Source: an uncultured Collinsella sp. (GTDB taxonomy: Bacteria > Actinomycetota > Coriobacteriia > Coriobacteriales > Coriobacteriaceae). Taken from it: a DNA stretch of 6,787 bases. Positions 1 to 5,066 of this stretch are shown piece by piece. A model generated the notes under the pieces. That model made no database searches. It was not told the origin of the DNA and saw nothing but the letters and a program-made list of their open reading frames with translations. Made by a program: the position numbers and the translations under genes. The stretch is taken from positions 1-6,787 of the forward strand of contig CAUDDU010000052.1 in assembly GCA_958448375.1 (NCBI GenBank). The letters run 5' to 3'. Each line of letters opens with the position of its first letter. The stretch's first letter is position 1.

Positions 1-686
1 TTGGCAACCTGGTAGTAGCGCTCGACGCCACCGACCATGAGCAGCTGCTTCAGGAGCTGCGGGGACTGCGGCAGGGCGTAGAAGTTACCCGGCTGAATAC
101 GGCTGGGAACGATGAAGTCGCGAGCGCCCTCGGGCGTGGACTTGAACAGGGAGGGCGTCTCGACCTCCATGAACTCACGGTTGTGCAGCGCCTCCCGAAT
201 GGCAAAGGTAAAGTCGGAGCGCAGCTTGAGGTTGGCCATCATCTCGGGACGACGGAGGTCCAGATAGCGATAGCGCAGGCGGGTGTCCTCGCTCGTCTCG
301 ATGCCGTCCTCGATCTGGAACGGCGGGGTGACGGACGTGTTGAGCACCTCGGCGTGGTCGGTCAGGACCTCGATCTCGCCGGTCGCGAGCTTGGTGTTGG
401 TGGTCTCCTCACCACGAGCGCGCACGACGCCGTGGATCTTGATGGGCCACTCGGGACGCATGGTCTCGGCGATCTTAAAGGCATCGCCGTCGGAGTGCTC
501 GGGGTCGAAGGTGAGCTGCGTGATGCCCTCGCGGTCACGAAGGTCGCAGAAGATAAGGCCGCCGTGGTCGCGGCGACGACTCACCCAACCGGTGAGGGTG
601 ACCTCTTCGCCCACGTTCTCGAAGCGAAGCTCGCCGCAGGTACGGGTGTGCATGGAATGCTCATCGATGGGACGGGTCTGGCTCAT
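1..686 (-). CDS. aspS: Aspartyl-tRNA synthetase, N-terminal 228 residues (cut by window edge)
   Basis: Class IIb aminoacyl-tRNA synthetase that attaches aspartate to tRNA-Asp in the cytoplasm. Only the N-terminal part is present; the reading frame runs off the left edge. Visible in order: the OB-fold anticodon-binding domain (about residues 17-120, with GWVSRRRDHGGLIF and DLRDREG), the hinge sequence RLRYRYLDLRRPEMM (about 144-158), then the start of the catalytic core with VETPSLFKSTPEGARDF (the flipping-loop region) and LPQSPQLLKQLLM followed by RYYQVA (beginning of motif 2). The bacterial insertion domain and motif 3 lie outside the window. The start ATG at 684-686 is chosen because AAAGGAGG (696-703) sits 9 bases upstream; the in-frame ATG at 651-653 has no such site. 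His41 in RRRDHGG is the residue seen in non-discriminating bacterial AspRS, where E. coli has Leu, so this enzyme may also charge tRNA-Asn (inference). Confidence 0.96.
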   Translation of the reverse strand, partial: MSQTRPIDEHSMHTRTCGELRFENVGEEVTLTGWVSRRRDHGGLIFCDLRDREGITQLTFDPEHSDGDAFKIAETMRPEWPIKIHGVVRARGEETTNTKLATGEIEVLTDHAEVLNTSVTPPFQIEDGIETSEDTRLRYRYLDLRRPEMMANLKLRSDFTFAIREALHNREFMEVETPSLFKSTPEGARDFIVPSRIQPGNFYALPQSPQLLKQLLMVGGVERYYQVA

Positions 687-707
687 ACCAGTGATCCTCC
701 TTTATGG

Positions 708-749
708 ATCTGTGCCGCCCCGTGTCGTTCCGGGCGGCGTCGTACAGAT
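708..749 (-). promoter_or_regulatory. Stem-loop in the aspS 5' leader, just upstream of its ribosome binding site
   Basis: Perfect complementarity between 708-713 and 744-749 (6 bp) continues directly into 714-720 with 732-738 (GCCGCCC/GGGCGGC, 7 bp). A 5-base bulge lies at 739-743 and an 11-base loop at 721-731. Read on the minus strand, the structure ends 4 bases before the AAAGGAGG ribosome binding site (696-703). There is no U-run after it, so it is not an intrinsic terminator. It could modulate aspS translation or mRNA stability. I saw no T-box signature. The structure is read directly; the role is inference. Confidence 0.45.
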
Positions 750-793
750 TTGCCCAGCCTGCGTAAACCGCGCAGCCAGACATGGCGTTCTAT

Positions 794-802
794 CTTATCG
801 CA
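794..802 (-). promoter_or_regulatory. Possible extended -10 element for aspS
   Basis: The minus strand reads TGC-GATAAG here, a TGn extended -10 followed by a hexamer with 4 of 6 matches to TATAAT. Transcription would start near 786 and give a leader of about 100 bases containing the stem-loop at 708-749. No good -35 hexamer is visible, so this is tentative. Confidence 0.25.
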
Positions 803-898
803 CCTGTGTCGATGTGCCGCGGAAAAGTGGCTCCTGCCCAAAGACTTGACGGAGACGAAACAATTGATGCGTCGCGGCACCCGTCTGCACGCGTCACG

Positions 899-907
899 TG
901 CGACAAT
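899..907 (+). promoter_or_regulatory. Possible extended -10 element for serB
   Basis: TGC-GACAAT resembles an extended -10 (TGn plus a hexamer with 4 of 6 matches to TATAAT). The start site would be near 914, giving a leader of about 30 bases before the serB ATG at 943. A TTGACG at 846-851 looks like a -35 but lies too far upstream to pair with it. Weak evidence. Confidence 0.25.
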
Positions 908-942
908 ATGCCCCAATAAAACAGCACTTGGAAAGGCCCGTC

Positions 943-1578
943 ATGACTGCACGGCTCATTGTTATGGATATCGACTCCACGCTCATCAACCAGGAGGTCA
1001 TCGACCTGTTGGGCGAGGAGGCCGGCGTAGGCGAGCAAGTGGCGAAGATCACTGAGCGCGCCATGCGCGGCGAACTGGACTTTAAGCAGGCGCTCGAGGA
1101 GCGCGTGGGGCTGCTTGCCGGCTTGGACGAGAGTGTGTTCGAGCGTACCTTTGAGCGCGTGACGTTTACTCCTGGCGCGCTGGAGCTTGTGCGCTCAGCG
1201 CACAGCAAGGGCTGGAAGGTCGGCGTGGTAAGCGGCGGCTTCCATGAGGTGGCCGACAAGATCGTGGCCGCCGCGGGCATCGATTTTTGCCTGGCTAACC
1301 GCCTAGAGGTCGTGGACGGCAAGCTCACCGGTAAGCTGGCGGCAGACATCGTGACCAAGGAATCCAAGCTCATCCAGCTGCTGGATTGGGCGGTTGAGTG
1401 CGGTGTCGACATGGCCCACACCGTCGCGATCGGTGACGGCGCCAACGACATCCCCATGATTCAGGCCGCGGGCACGGGCATCGCGTTTTGCGCCAAGCCC
1501 AAGACGCGCGAAGCCGCCCCGTTTGCCATCGATGAGCGCAACCTGATGCTCGCCATGGACATCATCCTGCGCGACTAG
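943..1578 (+). CDS. serB: Phosphoserine phosphatase (SerB-type, HAD superfamily), catalytic domain only
   Basis: Predicted to hydrolyse O-phosphoserine to serine, the last step of phosphorylated serine biosynthesis, in the cytoplasm. The 211-residue protein shows the HAD motifs in order: DIDST (Asp9 nucleophile, Asp11 acid/base), the cap region with NQEVIDLLGEEAG and ERVGLLAGL, motif II VSGGF (Ser97), Lys142 in TKESK (motif III), and GDGANDIPMI (Asp165 and Asp169, magnesium ligands). It is much shorter than E. coli SerB (about 320 residues) because the N-terminal ACT-like regulatory region is absent. The ATG at 943 is chosen because GGAAAGG (930-936) lies 6 bases upstream and the protein then starts at the conserved first strand. 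A GTG at 898 is in frame but would add a 15-residue tail with no ribosome binding site. It is divergent from aspS; larB follows 114 bases downstream behind its own promoter. Another small-molecule phosphatase role is possible but the motifs fit SerB best. Confidence 0.93.
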   Translation: MTARLIVMDIDSTLINQEVIDLLGEEAGVGEQVAKITERAMRGELDFKQALEERVGLLAGLDESVFERTFERVTFTPGALELVRSAHSKGWKVGVVSGGFHEVADKIVAAAGIDFCLANRLEVVDGKLTGKLAADIVTKESKLIQLLDWAVECGVDMAHTVAIGDGANDIPMIQAAGTGIAFCAKPKTREAAPFAIDERNLMLAMDIILRD

Positions 1579-1587
1579 TCGATCCTT

Positions 1588-1616
1588 CTAACAAGAGAAT
1601 CAGTCTGTCCTATAGT
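1588..1616 (+). promoter_or_regulatory. Likely sigma-70-type promoter of the larB-larC-tetR operon
   Basis: CTAACA (1588-1593, 4 of 6 matches to TTGACA) and TATAGT (1611-1616, 5 of 6 matches to TATAAT) are separated by exactly 17 bases. Transcription would start near 1623, inside the inverted repeat at 1615-1648, an ideal position for repression. An alternative is an extended -10 TGC-TAGACT at 1661-1669, with a poor -35 (TTCGGA, 1640-1645) that the same repeat would cover. Confidence 0.5.
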
Positions 1617-1648
1617 TTCCGAACAATTTTGTCTTAGTGTTCGGAAAC
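1615..1648 (+). promoter_or_regulatory. Perfect 11-bp inverted repeat, probable operator of the lar operon
   Basis: The arms GTTTCCGAACA (1615-1625) and TGTTCGGAAAC (1638-1648) are perfectly complementary around a 12-base spacer. Each arm also holds a small palindrome TTC-C/G-GAA, so the site could bind two dimers about 23 bp apart (centre to centre). No T-run follows on either strand, which argues against an intrinsic terminator for serB. It lies between serB and larB, overlapping the proposed promoter. The TetR-family protein encoded at 3406-3945 in the same operon is the obvious candidate binder (inference). I did not find a second copy upstream of larA. Confidence 0.6.
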
Positions 1649-1692
1649 ATACCCTTTGAGTGCTAGACTTTGCGCCGTCGAAGGGAACATAT

Positions 1693-2475
1693 ATGGATAA
1701 GCGAGATCTTGAGCAATTGCTGAGCGATGTTGCCGGCGGAGTAGTCACCCCGGCAGTCGCCCTCACGCGCCTCCAGACGGCGCCAACCGCCGATCTGGGT
1801 TTTGCGCAGCTCGATCTTTCGCGCGGGGTGCGCCAGGGAGCCGGCGAGGTTGTCTACGGCGCCGGTAAAACCGCCGAGCAAATTGCCGCCATTATCGAAG
1901 CGCTGCGCGATGCCGGTCAGGAGCGCATCCTGGTCACGCGCCTGGACAGCGAAAAAGCAGCCCGTACCTCGGAGCTTCTCGGCAACGACATCGACCTGGG
2001 ATATGCCCCGAACGCCCAGCTCGCCCTGGTGGGTGGCAAGCCCTCCCCCACCGGTAACGGACGCGTTGTCGTCGCCTGCGCCGGCACGAGCGACCTGCCC
2101 GTCGCCGAAGAGGCGGCACTGACGGCCGAGTTCTACGGCAACGAGGTCGACCGCCTCTACGACGTGGGTGTCGCCGGCCTGCACCGCCTGCTCGCTCATG
2201 CCGAGGAACTTGCCCAGGCGCAGGTGGTCATCGCCATCGCCGGCATGGAAGGCGCCCTGGCGAGCGTTATCGGCGGTCTGGTGAGCTGTCCGGTCATTGC
2301 CGTTCCCACCAGCGTGGGCTACGGCGCGAGCTTTGGTGGCGTAGCCGCGCTGCTCGCCATGCTCAACTCCTGTGCCAGTGGCGTTTCGGTCGTCAATATC
2401 GACAACGGCTTTGGTGCCGCCTACCAGGCAAGTCTTATCAATCATCTGAGCGCCGGTACATCCCGCGCCCGTTAA
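1693..2475 (+). CDS. larB: LarB: pyridinium-3,5-biscarboxylic acid mononucleotide synthase
   Basis: First enzyme of nickel-pincer nucleotide (NPN) synthesis. In the characterised family it carboxylates the pyridinium ring of nicotinic acid adenine dinucleotide and releases AMP, yielding pyridinium-3,5-biscarboxylate mononucleotide. The 260-residue protein has a family-typical N-terminal region with LDLSRGVRQGAGEVVYGAGKT (about 40-60) and then a PurE-like (AIR carboxylase) domain: VACAGTSDLPVAEEA (about 128-142), AIAGMEGALASVIGGLV (about 181-197), PVIAVPTSVGYG, and MLNSCA near 223-228. Cys227 corresponds to the conserved cysteine that forms a covalent adduct with the pyridine ring. The start ATG at 1693 has AAGGGA (1681-1686) 6 bases upstream; an in-frame start at 1660 would add 11 residues and overlap the promoter region. 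The stop codon overlaps the larC ribosome binding site. Length is close to the usual 245-265 residues. Confidence 0.95.
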   Translation: MDKRDLEQLLSDVAGGVVTPAVALTRLQTAPTADLGFAQLDLSRGVRQGAGEVVYGAGKTAEQIAAIIEALRDAGQERILVTRLDSEKAARTSELLGNDIDLGYAPNAQLALVGGKPSPTGNGRVVVACAGTSDLPVAEEAALTAEFYGNEVDRLYDVGVAGLHRLLAHAEELAQAQVVIAIAGMEGALASVIGGLVSCPVIAVPTSVGYGASFGGVAALLAMLNSCASGVSVVNIDNGFGAAYQASLINHLSAGTSRAR

Positions 2476-2485
2476 GGAGCATTCC

Positions 2486-3403
2486 ATGTCCAACCATCAG
2501 CATACGCTTATCATCGACGGCACCTCGGGCATCAGCGGCGATATGACCGTCGCGGCCCTGCTCGACCTGGGCGCCAGCGAGGAGCACCTGCGCGAACAGC
2601 TCGCCACGCTGCCGGTCGACGGCTTTTCGATCTCCGTGACGCGCGTAAACAAGCATGGCATCGACGCCTGCGATTTCGACGTTCAGCTGGCAGAAGAGCT
2701 CGAGAACCACGACCACGACATGGCATGGCTCTACGGCAACGAAACAGCTGCCGAGCACACGCACGAGCACGAGCACGAGCACCACCATCATGACCATGAC
2801 GAGCATGAGCACTGCCATGAGCATGATCATGAGACCCACGGCCATGGCCACGAGGGTCACCATCACGCCCACCACCATCACCACCGTTCTTTGGCGGACG
2901 TCACCGCTATCATCGACGGCTCGCAGCTAAGCGATGGCACCAAGCGTCGTGCGCTCGCCATCTTTACCGCGCTCGCCGCCGCCGAGGCAAAGGCCCACGG
3001 CAAAACGCCCGAGACCGTCATGTTCCACGAGGTAGGCGCCGTCGATTCCATCGTCGACGTCTGCTCTGTCGCCATCTGCCTCGATGACCTAGGTATTGAG
3101 GACATCGTGGTCGAGTCGCTCTCCGAAGGCCACGGAACCATTCGCTGCGCCCACGGCCTTATGCCCATTCCCGTCCCCGCTGTCGTCAACCTGTGCCAGG
3201 CGGGCAATATCGCCCTCACGCCCGCACCGGTCGCTGGCGAGCTCGTGACGCCCACGGGCGCCGCCATCGTCACCGCTCTGCGCACATCCGACCAACTGCC
3301 CTCACGCTACCGCATCGAAGCCGTCGGCTACGGCGCCGGCAAGCGCCCCTACGAGGGCTGCTCCGGGACGCTCCGCTGTCTGCTCGTTGACGCGGACGCA
3401 TAG
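2486..3403 (+). CDS. larC: LarC N-terminal half (LarC1), nickel-pincer cofactor nickel-insertion protein; LarC2 part missing
   Basis: LarC is the CTP-dependent cyclometallase that inserts nickel into the dithio-pyridinium precursor to complete NPN. This 305-residue protein matches the N-terminal half: IIDGTSGISGDMTVAALLDLG (about 9-29), a His-rich segment (91-133), VMFHEVGAVDSIVDV (about 178-192), HGLMPIPVPAVVNL (about 223-236), GELVTPTGAAIVTAL (about 251-265) and GYGAGKRPYEGCSGTLRCLL near the end. The family's C-terminal domain (LarC2, which carries CTP binding and catalysis) should follow, but a TAG stops translation and the tetR gene begins 2 bases later. In Lactiplantibacillus plantarum the two halves are joined by programmed frameshifting. 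Here a -1 shift would enter the tetR frame, which has a TGA at 3388-3390, and no typical slippery heptamer is seen between there and the TAG. AAGGAG (2474-2479) lies 6 bases before ATG. LarC2 may be encoded elsewhere, or LarC1 acts alone as a nickel-binding factor (inference). Confidence 0.9.
   Translation: MSNHQHTLIIDGTSGISGDMTVAALLDLGASEEHLREQLATLPVDGFSISVTRVNKHGIDACDFDVQLAEELENHDHDMAWLYGNETAAEHTHEHEHEHHHHDHDEHEHCHEHDHETHGHGHEGHHHAHHHHHRSLADVTAIIDGSQLSDGTKRRALAIFTALAAAEAKAHGKTPETVMFHEVGAVDSIVDVCSVAICLDDLGIEDIVVESLSEGHGTIRCAHGLMPIPVPAVVNLCQAGNIALTPAPVAGELVTPTGAAIVTALRTSDQLPSRYRIEAVGYGAGKRPYEGCSGTLRCLLVDADA
2756..2884 (+). repeat. His-rich low-complexity tract inside larC
   Basis: Residues 91-133 of LarC contain 25 histidines in 43 positions, mixed with Glu and Asp, encoded by runs of CAC/CAT and GAG/GAC codons with short internal repeats such as GAGCACGAGCAC. 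Such tracts occur in nickel-handling proteins (LarC, HypB, UreE-type) and are thought to bind or store nickel. It sits between the two conserved blocks of LarC1 and is likely a flexible loop. Length probably varies between strains. Confidence 0.9.
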
Positions 3404-3405
3404 CC

Positions 3406-3945
3406 ATGGATGCCCGCAAGGCCAAAAGCCGCGCCGCGATCGTCGCAGCATTCTCCGAGCTCCTTCGCGAGGAGGACTACGGCAAGATCACCGTCGGCGA
3501 CATCATCGCTCGCGCCCATGTGGGTCGAGCCACGTTCTACGGCCTCTTCAAGAGCAAAGATGACCTGCTCGCTGAGCTCGTGCGCGACATCTGCACCCAT
3601 GCCCTCGACGATGACGGTACGCCCCTCGATGACCCACTCGTGCAGGTCGAGCATATCCTCAACAACCTCTGGGATCGTCGTCAGGGTGTACGCGCCCTCG
3701 TAGCCGGCGCCGGCTCACGCATCTTCGCCGACAGCCTCCGCAAGACCATCATGGCCCGAGCAGCCGAAACCGTCCCTACCGACCCAAACGGCCCCGCCGG
3801 CACCATGGACCGCAGCTTCTTACTACACCACATAGCCTCAAGCTTCGTAGGAATGGTCCGATGGTGGGCCTGGCACAACTTCCAAGCAGACAAAGCCGAC
3901 GTAGCCAAAGACTACCTATCAGCCATGAAACCCCTCTTCAGCTAA
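3406..3945 (+). CDS. TetR/AcrR-family transcriptional regulator, probable lar operon regulator
   Basis: The 179-residue protein has the TetR architecture. An N-terminal helix-turn-helix (residues about 12-56) carries ITVGDIIARAHVGRATFY and GLFKSKDDLL, the usual xTFYxxFxSKxDLL signature. A helical C-terminal ligand/dimerisation domain ends with SFVGMVRWWAWHNF (about 146-159). The ligand cannot be read; lactate or a related metabolite is a reasonable guess from context only. The ATG lies 2 bases after the larC stop (TAGCCATG) with no clear Shine-Dalgarno site, so translation is probably coupled to larC. It would form a feedback loop with the inverted repeat at 1615-1648. L. plantarum uses a Crp/Fnr-type LarR instead. 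From residue 114 to the stop, no codon ends in G except Met and Trp codons, and uncommon codons (TTA, CTA, ATA, CGA, GTA) accumulate, unlike the first half. Confidence 0.93.
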   Translation: MDARKAKSRAAIVAAFSELLREEDYGKITVGDIIARAHVGRATFYGLFKSKDDLLAELVRDICTHALDDDGTPLDDPLVQVEHILNNLWDRRQGVRALVAGAGSRIFADSLRKTIMARAAETVPTDPNGPAGTMDRSFLLHHIASSFVGMVRWWAWHNFQADKADVAKDYLSAMKPLFS

Positions 3946-3956
3946 GTAACTATCCC

Positions 3957-4048
3957 TTCCCAAAGCGTGAGCCCCATCCCAAAGTGCGGATCCCATTCTA
4001 AAGTTCCGCTCCGACTCAAGACGCCGCACATCCCAAAGTGTTACTCGC
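3957..4048. repeat. Degenerate 19-bp tandem repeat between tetR and larD
   Basis: Units related to ATCCCAAAGTG begin at 3957 (TTCCCAAAGCG), 3976 (ATCCCAAAGTG), 3995 (ATTCTAAAGTT) and 4030 (ATCCCAAAGTG). The first three are spaced exactly 19 bases apart; a degraded 16-base unit (4014-4029) precedes the last. The tract starts 12 bases after the tetR stop, in non-coding DNA. It could be a decayed microsatellite-like array, a protein-binding cluster or the remnant of a dispersed intergenic repeat. No function can be assigned from sequence alone. Confidence 0.6.
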
Positions 4049-4139
4049 GCTTCAACGCCCCTACCAGCAACAAGCCCCTCCCATCCAAATTCAGATATAT
4101 ATGTTGGGCTACTTGTACGAACGCAGCAAAGGCCCCGCA

Positions 4140-4264
4140 GCCGTCCGCATGGGGTAACTTCCCAGCGCATTCCGCAGGACGCAAAAAGGCTCGCCGCACG
4201 AAGTGCGCAGCGAGCCTTTTTGCATGTCCGAGGACGCGCTGGGAAGTTACCCCATGCGGACGGC
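4140..4264. terminator. 125-base palindrome enclosing a bidirectional intrinsic terminator
   Basis: The outer arms 4140-4168 and 4236-4264 are a perfect 29-bp inverted repeat. Inside, GCAAAAAGGCTCGC (4181-4194) pairs perfectly with 4210-4223. It continues through CGCAC/GTGCG (4195-4199 with 4203-4207, two-base bulge 4208-4209) to a 3-base GAA loop. A further GGAC/GTCC pair (4177-4180 with 4226-4229) joins the inner stem to the outer one. The inner stem ends in five T on either strand, so it can stop transcription from tetR (plus) and from larD (minus, whose stop codon is 22 bases away). The outer 29-bp stem far exceeds what a terminator needs and suggests a palindromic repeat element. I saw no flanking target duplication. 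Confidence 0.9.
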
Positions 4265-4285
4265 GGACAACTATGTAGCCTTGGA

Positions 4286-5017
4286 CTAGAACATACCCAG
4301 GAAACCATGCACAAACAGTGCAGCCACAATAGCACCGACAGACGGAGCAATGCCAGGAACAAGCAGGCCGTACTTCCAGTTGTTGTCAGCCTTGTTCTTG
4401 ATCGGCAGCACCTGATAGGCCATGCGAGGACCAAGGTCACGAGCCTGGTTCATGGCGAAGCCGGTGATGCCGCCCATGCCCATGCCAACGGCCCAAACGA
4501 TCAGACCGACACAGATGGCGAGCATCAAAACGTTCTCGCCGGCGCGGCTGGCGGCAGCAAGGATGGCGCTGATGAACACAAAGGTGCAGATAGCCTCGCA
4601 GAAGAAATTACGGGCATAGTTCGTACCCTCGGTGGTGGGGTTGGTCGAGAAGATGTTGCGCTGAGCAATGGGATCGATGACACCATCGGAAGCCTTGAAC
4701 TCATCGGCATACATCAACCATGCGATCACGGCACCCGCAAAGCCGCCGAGCATATCGGCAATCATGAAGGGGATGCAGCTGCTCCACGGCACCAGACCGA
4801 CGATGCACTGGGCAAGCACCATAGCCGGGTTCATGCACACGGCGCCACCAAAGACAAACAGGCAGACCGAGATGCCAAAAGACCAAGTGGTGATGGCAAA
4901 CATATGGCCGGAGCCCTGATACTTGGTACCCTTAAGCACGGTATCGCAGTGCACGCCCACGCCAAAGATGATCATGAGGGCCGTTGCGCCGAATTCGCAG
5001 AGGAGTTTGGTAAGCAT
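4286..5017 (-). CDS. larD: LarD-like lactic acid channel (MIP/aquaglyceroporin family)
   Basis: Inner-membrane channel of the major intrinsic protein family, here probably passing lactic acid to and from the racemase. The 243-residue protein has six hydrophobic segments (about 5-22, 38-58, 83-103, 136-156, 163-183 and 216-240) and two half-helix loops. The first loop has a standard motif CMNPAMVLA (Asn63-Pro64-Ala65). The second reads GFAMNQARDLGPR, so the usual NPA is NQA (residues 190-192, Gln191 codon CAG). The following Arg193-Asp194 and GPR are intact; Arg193 would be the selectivity-filter arginine. The gene starts 49 bases after the larA stop on the same strand, with TAAGG shortly before the ATG, and is followed by the terminator palindrome. 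The LarD call over a generic glycerol facilitator rests on this linkage to larA; substrate is inference. Confidence 0.85.
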   Translation of the reverse strand: MLTKLLCEFGATALMIIFGVGVHCDTVLKGTKYQGSGHMFAITTWSFGISVCLFVFGGAVCMNPAMVLAQCIVGLVPWSSCIPFMIADMLGGFAGAVIAWLMYADEFKASDGVIDPIAQRNIFSTNPTTEGTNYARNFFCEAICTFVFISAILAAASRAGENVLMLAICVGLIVWAVGMGMGGITGFAMNQARDLGPRMAYQVLPIKNKADNNWKYGLLVPGIAPSVGAIVAALFVHGFLGMF

Positions 5018-5066
5018 AAAACCTTATCTTTCTTGTCGGTTATAAACGATTCGTTTAGGCCGCGTA

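Noticed and set aside
183..1055. 290-codon open frame on the plus strand over aspS and serB
   Set aside because: It lies antisense to the conserved AspRS sequence, then runs out of frame through the intergenic region and serB; no homology or start signal.
1615..1648. Inverted repeat as the serB terminator
   Set aside because: No T-run follows on the plus strand and the repeat overlaps a good promoter, so operator is the better reading.
3388..3405. Programmed frameshift joining larC to a downstream LarC2
   Set aside because: The -1 frame has a TGA at 3388-3390 and then becomes TetR. No slippery heptamer or LarC2-like sequence was found in any frame.
4140..4264. Insertion sequence or MITE with 29-bp terminal repeats
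   Set aside because: No target-site duplication or transposase is visible; kept as a palindromic terminator with a possible repeat-family origin.
3919..4440. 173-codon minus-strand frame across larD end, the palindrome and the tandem repeat
   Set aside because: It is out of frame with larD, reads through a terminator and ends inside tetR. Its repeated residues (such as LWD) only reflect the 19-bp DNA repeat.
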